Positions 4,768 through 11,802 of a stretch of 11,802 nucleotides of DNA are shown one piece after another (the first letter of the stretch is position 1; the number at the start of each line of letters is the position of its first letter). The position numbers were made by a program, and so were the translations under genes. Source of the DNA: JBHENW01 sp046261875 (lineage in GTDB: Bacteria; Acidobacteriota; Thermoanaerobaculia; UBA5066; Gp7-AA6); contig JBHENW010000179.1 in NCBI GenBank assembly GCA_046261875.1, positions 1 to 11,802 on the forward strand, given 5' to 3'. The notes beneath the pieces are model-generated. The model did no database searches, was not told the origin of the DNA, and was given only the letters and a program-made list of their open reading frames with translations.

Positions 4768-6995
4768 CGGGCTTTCTCGCCGGCGCGCGCCCGCGCGATG
4801 CGTGCGTAGGCCGTTGCGACCGCCCTTTCGGCGTCGCGCCCGAGCAGGTTGTGGTCGCGGGAGCCCGGAGCGGCCGGTTCTCCGTCGGAGAAGACCTTCC
4901 ACCAGTACACCCCTTTCCAGGCGGGCTCCTTTTCGAGCGCCGCGAACACCGCGGCGATCGCGCGGCCGGCGTGCTGGGGGTCGAGCGGCCGGTCCATCGG
5001 CTCTTCGTGGGGCGTCATCCAGGCGCCGCGCACGGGCGGATAGCCCGCTTCCGTGAAGACGACGGGCTTCCGGTGGGTCGAGGCGAGGCGCCCGACCGGA
5101 GCGTAGGCGCGCCGCGCCCCGGCGACGAGCTCCGCGTCGCTCGCAAGCGGATTGGCCGAAAGGGGATCGTAAAAATCCACCCCGATGGCGTCGAGCGCGT
5201 CCCAGAAAGGGACACGGACCGCGCCGGCGGCCCAGTTCGAGGCATAGAGCAGCGGGGCGCCGGTCGCCAGGCGGATGGCCGCGATCACGTCCCGCCACTG
5301 GCGCTCGCGGACCTCGGTCTTCGAGAGCTCCGTCCCGACGCAGAAGAGGTCCGCCCGCGCCGCCTCGGCTACGACCGCGTTGTGGACGATGAACCGGCGG
5401 TAGTCGGCGAACCACGCCCTCCACGCCTCTTCGTTCTCCATCGCGATCTCGCCGACGAACGCGCCTCCGCCGAGCCAGATCTGTGGTTTGAGCATCGCGC
5501 TCATACCGGCCTGGCGCGCGTGGGTCACCGCGAGCACGGTCCCTTCGTCCGTCTCGCCTGCGGGATGCCGGTGGATGAAGCCGATCTCGGGGTCGGATGC
5601 GGCTTTGGAGAAAGCAAACGGCATGATGGAGATCGAGTTGACGTCCCGGCGGCCGAGCGCACGCAGGGTCTCCAGGGAGCGCGGGGAGGCGTAGGATGAC
5701 TCGACGCGGTTGGTCATCGCGTAGGAGATCCCCCGCAGGAAACCGGACGGGAGCGTTCTCCTCGGCGGCGCCGCCGCGCGCAGCGCGCGGGCGCTCTTTG
5801 CCCACCGCTCGAGGTGCGTGGAGAGCCGGTCCGGGGGCCCGGCGAGCGCGCTCTCGACGGCGCGCTCCCCTTCCGCGACCGCTCCGGCGTGCAGCCAGGA
5901 CGCGGCGCTCCCCACGGCGATTACGGGCGACAGCTCCTCGACGCCGGCCATAACTTCCGGCACGGAGGGGGACACGCCGGCCCCTTCGGTGAACGCGGCG
6001 AAGTCCCGGACTTCTCGCCCCCACCAGCGGCCGTGCCGGCGGGCGCCTTCGGCGAGCAACAGGAGCGGGCGGTCGAGGAGCGCCGGACGCTTCGAGGAGG
6101 CGGCGGCGGAAGCCAGCGCCGGAGACACGAGGTCCGGCTCGGCGGGAGCGGATGCGTCGATCTCCAGGCGCGCTCCGCCCCCCTCGCGGGCCAGATCGGC
6201 CGGCCGAGAGGATCCGGCGTACCGCGCCTTCACGATCGTTTCGGGAAAGACGACCACGGTCAGCGGGGCGCCGACGAAATCGCCCGCGTGTCGCTCCAGG
6301 ATCCGCTGCCACCGCGCGACCGGTTCGCGGGAGCCCGCGGGATAGCGCCAGGTCACGGCGCCGCGCTTCTCCACCCGCAGGCCCCGATAGAAGCGCTCGC
6401 GGTCCGCGATCTCGTCCCGATCGGACGCGCGATCGACCGCGAGGCCGGCGGCGGCCAGACGGAACGCCCCTTCTTTCTTCAGTTCGCTTGATACGACGCG
6501 GTAAGAACCGGACGGCAGGATTTCGCCCCAGAGGATCGACGCCGTGAGGCGCCGCGCCGCCCGCGCGGTGTTGCCGAGCACGAGGACTTCCGAGGCGGGC
6601 GCGGGAAGAGACAGCGCAACCGCGTCGTCGGCTCCCGGGTACTCGCGGCCGTCGAAAGCGAAGCCGCTCGGCCGGAGGACGATGGGGAACCTGCCGATGC
6701 GGCGCGCGAACGCCGCAGAAGCCGGAGTCCTGGCGACGCGCAGCACCTCCCATCCCTCCGGCGCCTGCTGCTCCTCATCTCCGGCGTCGAGGCGGATGCC
6801 GCGGCGCTCGGCCGCAGTCGAGAACCGACGGAAGTCGTCCGCGGCGCGCAGGTCCGGCGCGACCCGGAGGGCGATCCGGCGGGACGAACGCGCCTCAGGC
6901 GCTGTAAACGCCAGCGCGAGGGCGGCCAGGATCGGCCAGAGGATCAAGCTCAGCAACTCTCCTCGGTCAGCGGGAGGTCCGGGCGGTCCCGCCAT
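4764..6995 (-). CDS. Exported GH113-like glycoside hydrolase TIM-barrel protein with unknown N-terminal domain
   Basis: About 743 residues. A hydrophobic segment (LLSLILWPILAALALAF, about 14-31) suggests export or a membrane anchor. The C-terminal part (about 418-735) resembles a clan GH-A barrel of family GH113 (beta-mannanase-like). It contains GISYAMTN, KPQIWLGG, the acid/base motif CVGTEL with Glu556, the nucleophile motif VVFTEAGY with Glu649, and a closing GVYWWKVF. The spacing of 93 residues between the glutamates is compatible with the clan. The N-terminal half (about 36-400) is not recognised. Its layout (LVSPALASA at 289, AEGARRHG with Glu316) is reminiscent of a peptidase-MA/gluzincin fold with the zinc histidines missing. 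The substrate is unknown. The start is uncertain: ATG 6995 overlaps pyrC by 29 bases, while a TTG at 6947 would follow GAGGAG in a non-overlapping position. Confidence 0.72.
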   Translation of the reverse strand: MAGPPGPPADRGELLSLILWPILAALALAFTAPEARSSRRIALRVAPDLRAADDFRRFSTAAERRGIRLDAGDEEQQAPEGWEVLRVARTPASAAFARRIGRFPIVLRPSGFAFDGREYPGADDAVALSLPAPASEVLVLGNTARAARRLTASILWGEILPSGSYRVVSSELKKEGAFRLAAAGLAVDRASDRDEIADRERFYRGLRVEKRGAVTWRYPAGSREPVARWQRILERHAGDFVGAPLTVVVFPETIVKARYAGSSRPADLAREGGGARLEIDASAPAEPDLVSPALASAAASSKRPALLDRPLLLLAEGARRHGRWWGREVRDFAAFTEGAGVSPSVPEVMAGVEELSPVIAVGSAASWLHAGAVAEGERAVESALAGPPDRLSTHLERWAKSARALRAAAPPRRTLPSGFLRGISYAMTNRVESSYASPRSLETLRALGRRDVNSISIMPFAFSKAASDPEIGFIHRHPAGETDEGTVLAVTHARQAGMSAMLKPQIWLGGGAFVGEIAMENEEAWRAWFADYRRFIVHNAVVAEAARADLFCVGTELSKTEVRERQWRDVIAAIRLATGAPLLYASNWAAGAVRVPFWDALDAIGVDFYDPLSANPLASDAELVAGARRAYAPVGRLASTHRKPVVFTEAGYPPVRGAWMTPHEEPMDRPLDPQHAGRAIAAVFAALEKEPAWKGVYWWKVFSDGEPAAPGSRDHNLLGRDAERAVATAYARIARARAGEKAR

Positions 6996-8286
6996 CGGCG
7001 CGCTTCCAGACGACGCGGCCCCACACGATCGTCGCGACGGGCGCGCCTCGAAGGTCCCAGCCCGCGAAGGGAGAGCTCCTCCCGAGAGAGACGAATCGCG
7101 ACGGTTCCACCTTCCATGCATACGACGGATCGAAGACCGTCACGTCGGCCGGAGTCCCCGGCGCGAGCGTGCCCCCCGGCAAGCCGAAGGCCCGGGCCGG
7201 TCCGGTCGAGAAGACCTCGACGAAGCGCCCCAGAGGGAGCCAACCGGGAGTCACGAGCCGGTCGAAGACGACCGATGCGGCGGTCTCGAGCCCGACGATC
7301 CCGAAAGGAGCGGCGTCGAACTCGACCTCCTTCTCGTCCTCGGGGTGCGGAGCGTGATCCGTCGCGATCGCGTCCACCGTGCCGTCGAGTATGCCGGCGA
7401 GGAGGGCCTCGGCATCCGGCTTCTCCCGGAGCGGCGGGTTCATCTTGACGCGCGTGGAGTAACCGGAGGAGGCCACGTCCTCGTCGGTCAGGAGGAGGTG
7501 ATGGGGGGTGGCTTCGCACGTCACCCCGACGCCGCGAGCGCGCGCCTCGCGCACGAGGGCGACGGCGCGGGCGGTGGAAAGGTGCGCGAAGTGAATCCTA
7601 CCGCCCGCCGTCTCGGCCACGAGGAGGTCCCGCGCGACCGCGGCCGCTTCGGCGATTCCCGGCTGTCCGGAGAGGCCGAGGCGCGTGGAGACCGCGCCCT
7701 CGTGCATCGGGGCGCGGCCGGAAAGGAACGGGTCCTCGGCGTGCTGCACGACCGCGACCCCGTCCAGGCGCGCGTGCTCCAGCGCCCGCCGCAGCAGTCC
7801 GCCGTCGCGCAACCACTGGCCGTCGTCGGAAAACGCCACGGCGCCCGCGTCTCGCATCTCCCCCATCTCCGCGAGCTGCTCGCCCCGCTGGCCGACCGTG
7901 ATCGCTCCGATCGGCCAGAGACGCGCGGTCGCTCCCGCCGCGGCCGCGCGGGCGCGGAGGAACTCCGTCACCGCGCGGTTGTCGTGGACCGGCTCCGTAT
8001 TGGGCATCGCGCAGACCGCCGTGAATCCGCCGGCCGCCGCGGCCGCGAGGCCCGTGGCGATCGTCTCCGCGTGCTCGCGCCCGGGCTCCCGCAGGTGCGC
8101 GTGGAGGTCGATGAAGCCGGGAAAGACGTACAGGCCGCCCGCCTCGAAGACCTCCGCCCCTTCCTCGGAGAGCGTCTCCCCGACCGCCTGGACGCGGCCC
8201 TCCGCCAGCCGGACGTCGTACCGGCCGTCGCGTCCCGAAGCCGGGTCGACCACTCGCCCTCCCCGGATCAGCAGCGCCGCGCTCAC
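6967..8286 (-). CDS. pyrC: Dihydroorotase, class I
   Basis: A 439-residue amidohydrolase that closes N-carbamoyl-aspartate to dihydroorotate, the third step of pyrimidine synthesis. Visible motifs are DLHAHLREPG with metal ligands His62 and His64, AMPNTEP, FSDDG (class I bridging aspartate region), the HFAHLST strand, KMNPPLR, and ATDHAPH with catalytic Asp310. Length and motifs fit class I dihydroorotases, which often associate with aspartate transcarbamoylase. The GTG at 8286 is chosen because it overlaps the pyrB stop by four bases (GTGA) and has GGAG eight bases upstream. A GTG at 8307 adds seven unconserved residues. Being directly coupled to pyrB supports the assignment. Confidence 0.95.
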   Translation of the reverse strand: MSAALLIRGGRVVDPASGRDGRYDVRLAEGRVQAVGETLSEEGAEVFEAGGLYVFPGFIDLHAHLREPGREHAETIATGLAAAAAGGFTAVCAMPNTEPVHDNRAVTEFLRARAAAAGATARLWPIGAITVGQRGEQLAEMGEMRDAGAVAFSDDGQWLRDGGLLRRALEHARLDGVAVVQHAEDPFLSGRAPMHEGAVSTRLGLSGQPGIAEAAAVARDLLVAETAGGRIHFAHLSTARAVALVREARARGVGVTCEATPHHLLLTDEDVASSGYSTRVKMNPPLREKPDAEALLAGILDGTVDAIATDHAPHPEDEKEVEFDAAPFGIVGLETAASVVFDRLVTPGWLPLGRFVEVFSTGPARAFGLPGGTLAPGTPADVTVFDPSYAWKVEPSRFVSLGRSSPFAGWDLRGAPVATIVWGRVVWKRADGGTARTSR

Positions 8287-9236
8287 GCGTCCCGCTCCGA
8301 TTCCCACGGATGCCCTCCGAGGAGGAGGTAGAGCACGGCCATGCGGACCGCCACGCCATTGGCCACCTGTTCGAGAATGACCGACCGGTCGGAATCGGCG
8401 ACGTCGGAGGCGATCTCCACGCCCCGGTTCATCGGGCCGGGATGCATGACGATCGCGTGCGGCCGCGCGCGGGAGAGACGCTCCCGCGTCAGCCCGTAGC
8501 GCCGGAAGTACTCCCGGGCGGAGGTGAAACGCCCGGCGGCGCCGCGTTCCACCTGCATCCGCAGCATCATGACGACGTCGGCCCCGTCGAGCGCCTGATC
8601 GAAGTCCGTCGCGACGCGGACCCCCATCTCCTCGATCCGCGGCGGCATCAGGGCCGGCGGAGCGCAGACCGTCACCCGGGCGCCCATCTTCGTGAGCAGC
8701 CAGATGTTGGACCGCACGACGCGGGAGAGAGCGATGTCTCCCGTGATGACCACCCGAAGACCTTCGAGGCGACCGAACCGCTGGCGCATCGTGAGGGCGT
8801 CGAGGAGCGCCTGCGTCGGATGCTCGTGGGCGCCGTCGCCCGCGTTCACGACCGAGGCCCGCACGTGGCGGGCGAGGAAGTGCGGGACGCCGGGCGAACG
8901 GTGCCGGATGACGATCAGGTCCGGCGACATCGCCTGCAGGTTGCGGGCAGTGTCGAGGAGGGTCTCCCCCTTTTCGACCGAGCTGCCCTTCTCGGAAAAG
9001 GAGAGGGAATCCGCCGACAGGAAACGTTCGGCCGCCTCGAAGGAGAATCGGGTCCGGGTCGAGGCCTCGAAGAAGAGGTTGACGACCAGGCGTCCGCGCA
9101 GGGCGGGGACTTTCTTGATCGGGCGCTGCGCGATCGAGCGCATGGACTCCGCCGTGTCGAGCAGAAGCGTGATCTCGTCCGCCGAAAGGGGTTGGATGCC
9201 GAGGAGGTCCTTGGAGCGGAGCCCGGGGAGCGTCAA
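8283..9236 (-). CDS. pyrB: Aspartate carbamoyltransferase catalytic subunit
   Basis: A 317-residue enzyme condensing carbamoyl phosphate and aspartate, the committed step of pyrimidine synthesis. It shows the carbamoyl-phosphate loop FFEASTRTRFSFE with STRTR at 59-63, the '80s loop' SSVEKGETLLDT, DGAHEHPTQALLD with HPTQ at 139-142, GDIALSRVVRSN, VMHPGPMNRGVEI, and the C-terminal helix QVANGVAVRMAVLY. Length matches stand-alone catalytic chains; no pyrI-like regulatory chain is present in the window. There is no ATG or GTG in the right place. The TTG at 9236 gives the proper N-terminus (LPGLRSKDLLGIQ), 14 bases after the pyrR stop, with AGGA (9252-9249) 12 bases upstream. The weak start suggests coupling to pyrR translation. 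Confidence 0.95.
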   Translation of the reverse strand: MTLPGLRSKDLLGIQPLSADEITLLLDTAESMRSIAQRPIKKVPALRGRLVVNLFFEASTRTRFSFEAAERFLSADSLSFSEKGSSVEKGETLLDTARNLQAMSPDLIVIRHRSPGVPHFLARHVRASVVNAGDGAHEHPTQALLDALTMRQRFGRLEGLRVVITGDIALSRVVRSNIWLLTKMGARVTVCAPPALMPPRIEEMGVRVATDFDQALDGADVVMMLRMQVERGAAGRFTSAREYFRRYGLTRERLSRARPHAIVMHPGPMNRGVEIASDVADSDRSVILEQVANGVAVRMAVLYLLLGGHPWESERDA

Positions 9237-9250
9237 CGTCTCGACGAGTC

Positions 9251-9808
9251 CTACGTCCCGGGTCTCTCCAGGATCCAGACCTCGTCGGATCCGTCGGTCT
9301 CGGCGAACATCACCTTGATCACCTCGCGCTGGGCCGTGGGAACGCTCTTGCCCACGTAGTTCGCTTCGATCGGGAACTCGCGATGGCCGCGGTCGATGAG
9401 CACGGCCAGGCGCAGCGCGCGCGGACGCCCCAGGTCGATGGTTCCGTCGAGGGCGGCGCGGATCGTGCGGCCGGTGTAGAGGACGTCGTCGCAGAGCACG
9501 ATGGCGCGCCCGTTCAGGTCGAAGTCGATCTCGGTCTTCTTGAGCAAGGGCTGCGGAGCGACCAAGGAGAGGTCGTCCCGATAGAGGGTGATGTCCAGGG
9601 TGCCGACCGGGAACGGCTGGCCCACGAGGTCGGAGAGCCGGGAGGCGAGCCGCGTGGCCAGAGGCACGCCCCGCGTCCGGATGCCGATGAAGGCGAGGTC
9701 CGTGAGGTCCTTGGGATGCTCGGCGATCTCGTGCGCCATCCGATCGATCATCCGGGCGATGCGCTCGGAGTCGAGGATCCGGCTCTTCTTGACCAGGGTT
9801 TCGGTCAC
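9251..9808 (-). CDS. pyrR: Bifunctional pyr operon regulator / uracil phosphoribosyltransferase
   Basis: A 185-residue type I phosphoribosyltransferase of the PyrR family. In Gram-positive bacteria PyrR binds UMP or UTP and the pyr leader RNA to switch the operon off; it also has weak uracil phosphoribosyltransferase activity. Visible here are KSRILDSERIARMI at the start, FIGIRTRGVPLA (40-51), GTLDITLYRDDLS, the PRPP loop AIVLCDDVLYTGRT (102-115), and LIDRGHREFPI. Length matches characterised PyrR (about 180). The GTG at 9808 is preceded by GGGGGA seven bases upstream. It is the first gene of the pyr run, the usual place for an autoregulator. The RNA-binding mode in this lineage is not shown by the sequence. 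Confidence 0.95.
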   Translation of the reverse strand: MTETLVKKSRILDSERIARMIDRMAHEIAEHPKDLTDLAFIGIRTRGVPLATRLASRLSDLVGQPFPVGTLDITLYRDDLSLVAPQPLLKKTEIDFDLNGRAIVLCDDVLYTGRTIRAALDGTIDLGRPRALRLAVLIDRGHREFPIEANYVGKSVPTAQREVIKVMFAETDGSDEVWILERPGT

Positions 9809-9854
9809 GCCCGGATCCCCCGGAGGGGGGGAAACCCCGACGGCCCAAAGGCCG
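9809..9854 (-). promoter_or_regulatory. pyr leader with mutually exclusive hairpins over the pyrR ribosome-binding site
   Basis: Reading the minus-strand RNA toward pyrR: a short hairpin CGGCC-UUUG-GGCCG (9854-9841), then GGGG (9838-9835), UUU, a run of seven C (9831-9825), UCC, GGGGG (9821-9817), AUCC, GGGC and the GTG start. The C-run can pair with the upstream G4 (loop UUU) or with the downstream G5 (loop UCC). The G5 is part of the only plausible Shine-Dalgarno, so the second pairing would hide it. No U-run follows the hairpins, so a translational rather than a termination switch would be expected. No match to the known PyrR-binding loop consensus was found. The regulatory role is inferred. 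Confidence 0.4.
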
Positions 9855-9917
9855 CGCCCGTGGCGTGCGGGGGCGGTTTTCGGGCGTACAGGGCGGTCAT
9901 TCGGACAGGTCCGGCGG

Positions 9918-9946
9918 AGTCTATGGGCGGGGCCCGGGAAGGTCAA
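9918..9946 (-). promoter_or_regulatory. Sigma70-like promoter of the pyrR operon
   Basis: On the minus strand, TTGACC (9946-9941; five of six consensus) is followed after exactly 17 bases by TAGACT (9923-9918; four of six). Transcription would start near 9911, giving a leader of about 100 nt before pyrR. Spacing and position are ideal for the operon, though a GC-rich lineage may not follow the E. coli consensus strictly. Confidence 0.55.
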
Positions 9947-9986
9947 GAAGCGGCCGAAAAGGAGCAGTTCACGGGCTCGCCGGCGG

Positions 9987-9992
9987 TACAAT
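9987..9992 (+). promoter_or_regulatory. Candidate -10 element for the GTPase fusion gene
   Basis: TACAAT matches the -10 consensus at five of six positions and lies 21 bases before the ATG at 10013, so transcription would begin near 9999. No good -35 hexamer is seen at 16-18 bp; TTCACG at 9968 is only 13 bp away. A seven-A run and AAGGAAG follow and would serve as the ribosome-binding region. Confidence 0.3.
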
Positions 9993-10012
9993 GGCAAAAA
10001 AAGGAAGCCGAA

Positions 10013-11802
10013 ATGGTCGTTTACAACGCTGCCACGCGCGAGCTCACGGCCAAGATCGTCTACTACGGTCCGGGTTTGGGGGGAAAAACGACAAACCTCC
10101 AGCTCCTCCACGACCGCTTGGAGCCGGGCACGGTCGGGAAGCTCCTCAACCTCGCGACGCACAGCGACCGGACGATCTACTTCGACCTGCTTCCCGTGGA
10201 GCTCGGCGACATCAAGGGGTACAAGATCCGCTTCCAGCTTGCCACCGTCCCCGGCCAGACCGCGTTCAACGAGACGCGCCGCGTCGTGCTCAAGGGGACC
10301 GACGGGATCGTGTTCGTCGCGGACTCGCAGTGGACGATGCTGCCGAAGAACCTGGAGAGCTGGCAGAACCTGAAGGACAACCTGAAGGTCAACAGCATCT
10401 CCTTCGAAGGGATCCCCATCGTCATCCAGTACAACAAGCGGGATCTCCCCGACATCCTCTCGGTGGACGCGATGCAGGAAGCGCTCGGCCTCTCCTCTTA
10501 TCCATTCGTCGAGGCCGTCGCGAGCGCGGGCCGGGGAGTCACCGAGACCTTCAAGCTCATATCGAAGCTGACTTTCGTGGATCTGCTCCGCCGGCTGCAG
10601 GGCCGGCGGCCGGACGATGCCGCCCCCCCGGAGCGTCAGGAGCAGGACGACCTCCAGACCTGGAAAGACTCGCTGCTCAACCGCACGGCGCCGCCCGCGC
10701 CGGCGCGGTCGCGGCCGCTCGCTCTCGTGCCGACGCCCACGGAGGAAGCGCCGTTCGACGTCGAGGAGCCTGCCCCCATCGAGCCCGTCGCGACGGCGGA
10801 AGGTCCCTTCGGGGAGGCGTCGGAGGAGGCGGTCGACGCTGCGCCCGATGAGCCCGCCACCGCCCAGAGCGTGCCGCTGGAAACGGTGAACTTCCGGCTC
10901 GGGGTCCCGCAGCCGCAAACGAGCGGATGGGACGAACCGCCCGTTTCGGAGGAACCGGTCGAAGACCTCCCCGACGCGATCGATTTCGTGGAAGAGACGC
11001 CGGGACCCGAGCCGTCCTACGAGGTCCTCTCGCATCCGCTCGAGACGGTGCCCGAGCTCACCGGCTTCCCCGAAGTCGACCGGCCGACGGAGGTGCTCGA
11101 CAAGTCGTCTCTCGCCGCCGCCTCAGCGGCGCCTTCGCCCGAGATCACCGAGAGCGTCCGCCGACTGGAGACCCGCCTGGCCGAGCTCGAGGAAGCGCTC
11201 CGGGCCCAGTCCGACGGGATCGCCAGTGCCGAACAGGCCGTGGACGCCCTTTCGGCGCGCCTGGAGGCGTTCGAGCGCGATTCCCGGTCGCTCGGCAAGA
11301 GCCTGCAGGAGAACACGGACCGCCTGGCCTCGCGCCTCGGCGAGGTCGAGAAGGCCGCCGGCCCGATCGGCGAGATGGAGATGACCCTCGCACGGATGGC
11401 GGACTCCGAAGTGAAGCTGGAGAGCCTCAAGGACCGGCTCGACGGCGCGGTCCGCCGGCAGAGGACGGCGGAGGACGACGTGTCCATGGCGCTCAAGAGC
11501 CTCCACGAGAAGGGCGACCGGCTCGACGGGCAGCTGGGCACCCTCGCCGGGCACCTCTCCGCCCTCGAGGGCAGCCTCCAGGAGAAGACGTCCCAGGGCC
11601 GCCGGGAAGCCGACGACATCCGGGCGCAGCTCGAGCACGTAGCGGCCGTGGTGGAAGAGAAGACGAACCTCGGCCACCGGGAAGCGGAGGACATCCGCGG
11701 CCAGCTCGCCCCGCTGCTCGAGAACGCGGCGCGGCGCAATCAGACCGACCAGGAGATCTACGCGGAGTTCGACCGGCTGCGTGAGTCGCTCGCGGAATCG
11801 CT
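10013..11802 (+). CDS. MglA-like small GTPase fused to a long coiled-coil region (3' end outside window)
   Basis: The frame is open from ATG 10013 to the window end (596 complete codons). Residues 1-197 form an MglA-family Ras-like GTPase: P-loop GPGLGGKTT (19-27), Arg53 in LATHSDRTIYFD, TVPGQ with Gln82, VFVADSQ, NKRD (141-144), and a VEAVAS segment near 168. Arg53 and Gln82 sit at the same numbers as in MglA, which sets cell polarity and drives gliding or type IV pilus motility in Myxococcus. Unlike stand-alone MglA (about 195 residues), this chain continues with an acidic, proline-rich linker (about 198-374) and then a long heptad-like coiled coil from about 375 with 25-residue repeats. 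AAGGAAG just upstream is the ribosome-binding site. No MglB-like partner is in the window. A polarity or motility role is inferred from the domain only. Confidence 0.88.
   Translation, partial: MVVYNAATRELTAKIVYYGPGLGGKTTNLQLLHDRLEPGTVGKLLNLATHSDRTIYFDLLPVELGDIKGYKIRFQLATVPGQTAFNETRRVVLKGTDGIVFVADSQWTMLPKNLESWQNLKDNLKVNSISFEGIPIVIQYNKRDLPDILSVDAMQEALGLSSYPFVEAVASAGRGVTETFKLISKLTFVDLLRRLQGRRPDDAAPPERQEQDDLQTWKDSLLNRTAPPAPARSRPLALVPTPTEEAPFDVEEPAPIEPVATAEGPFGEASEEAVDAAPDEPATAQSVPLETVNFRLGVPQPQTSGWDEPPVSEEPVEDLPDAIDFVEETPGPEPSYEVLSHPLETVPELTGFPEVDRPTEVLDKSSLAAASAAPSPEITESVRRLETRLAELEEALRAQSDGIASAEQAVDALSARLEAFERDSRSLGKSLQENTDRLASRLGEVEKAAGPIGEMEMTLARMADSEVKLESLKDRLDGAVRRQRTAEDDVSMALKSLHEKGDRLDGQLGTLAGHLSALEGSLQEKTSQGRREADDIRAQLEHVAAVVEEKTNLGHREAEDIRGQLAPLLENAARRNQTDQEIYAEFDRLRESLAES
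11507..11731 (+). repeat. Three 25-residue (75-bp) coiled-coil repeats within the GTPase fusion
   Basis: Units start at 11507, 11582 and 11657, each opening with Glu-Lys: EKGDRLDGQL..., EKTSQGRREADDIRAQL..., EKTNLGHREAEDIRGQL.... The second and third are clearly related at both protein and DNA level; the first is more diverged but keeps the 75-bp register. They lie in the coiled-coil part and may continue past the window. Confidence 0.6.

Noticed and set aside
3967..6753. Very long minus-strand open frame (928 codons) continuous with the phosphatase
   Set aside because: Upstream of 4767 it is an arginine/glycine-rich shadow of the GH113-like gene; only the part from the ATG at 4767 has recognisable protein family motifs.
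9806..9820. Possible PyrR-binding loop (GATCCGGGCGTGACC) at the pyrR start
   Set aside because: It shares only the first half of the known consensus (ARUCCNGNGAGGYU) and lacks the GAGG core.
9841..9854. CGGCC-CAAA-GGCCG inverted repeat as an intrinsic terminator
   Set aside because: The stem is only five pairs and no U-run follows on either strand.
9991..10851. Plus-strand open frame starting MAKKGSRNGR over the GTPase
   Set aside because: It lies in a different frame from the clearly conserved GTPase and becomes low-complexity; its ATG merely overlaps the GTPase promoter region.
1..11802. CRISPR array, tRNA, rRNA, insertion sequence or phage/defence module
   Set aside because: I read through both strands and saw no regularly spaced repeats, transposase or integrase motifs, terminal inverted repeats or RNA-gene signatures.

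Overview
The window is high-GC bacterial DNA with dense genes, frequent stop/start overlaps and strongly G/C third codon positions. The gene mix suggests an Acidobacteriota-like or neighbouring uncultured lineage. It includes an MglA-like GTPase, a Spy-type periplasmic protein with a tyrosine/proline-rich N-terminal half, a lone MEMO1 protein, and pyrR-pyrB-pyrC. That taxonomic guess is inference; there is no rRNA or other marker here to settle it.

Left part, plus strand (1-3372): the proline-rich tail of an upstream gene; a three-domain Ig-like (BIG2) lipoprotein; a MEMO1/AmmeMemoRadiSam-B protein; a putative glycolipid-binding (DUF-type, COG3554-like) protein; a DoxX-like membrane protein; and a DUF1330 protein. 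The stretch from about 2445 to 2665 is damaged. The reading frame that looks coding slips twice in the same direction, and the DoxX N-terminus has no usable start codon. This means either pseudogenization or a cluster of assembly indels.

Middle and right, minus strand (9808 down to 3369): six tightly packed genes, probably one transcript: pyrR, pyrB, pyrC, a large exported GH113-like TIM-barrel protein, an inositol-monophosphatase-family phosphatase, and a Spy/CpxP-like periplasmic protein. The first three carry out and regulate de novo pyrimidine synthesis. The last three have no obvious link to it. A good sigma70-type promoter (TTGACC, 17 bp, TAGACT) lies upstream, followed by a leader of about 100 nt. 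In the leader, one C-run can pair either with an upstream G4 tract or with the pyrR ribosome-binding site. The last gene converges on DUF1330 and the two stop codons share the palindrome TTAA.

Right edge, plus strand (10013 to the end): an MglA-like small GTPase fused to an acidic/proline-rich linker and a long coiled coil with 25-residue repeats, cut off by the window edge. It is divergent from the pyr operon.

The most interesting items are the GTPase-coiled-coil fusion, the GH113-like protein with a possible dead metallopeptidase-like N-terminal domain inside a pyrimidine operon, and the mutually exclusive hairpins in the pyr leader. No rRNA, tRNA, CRISPR, insertion sequence or phage feature is visible.
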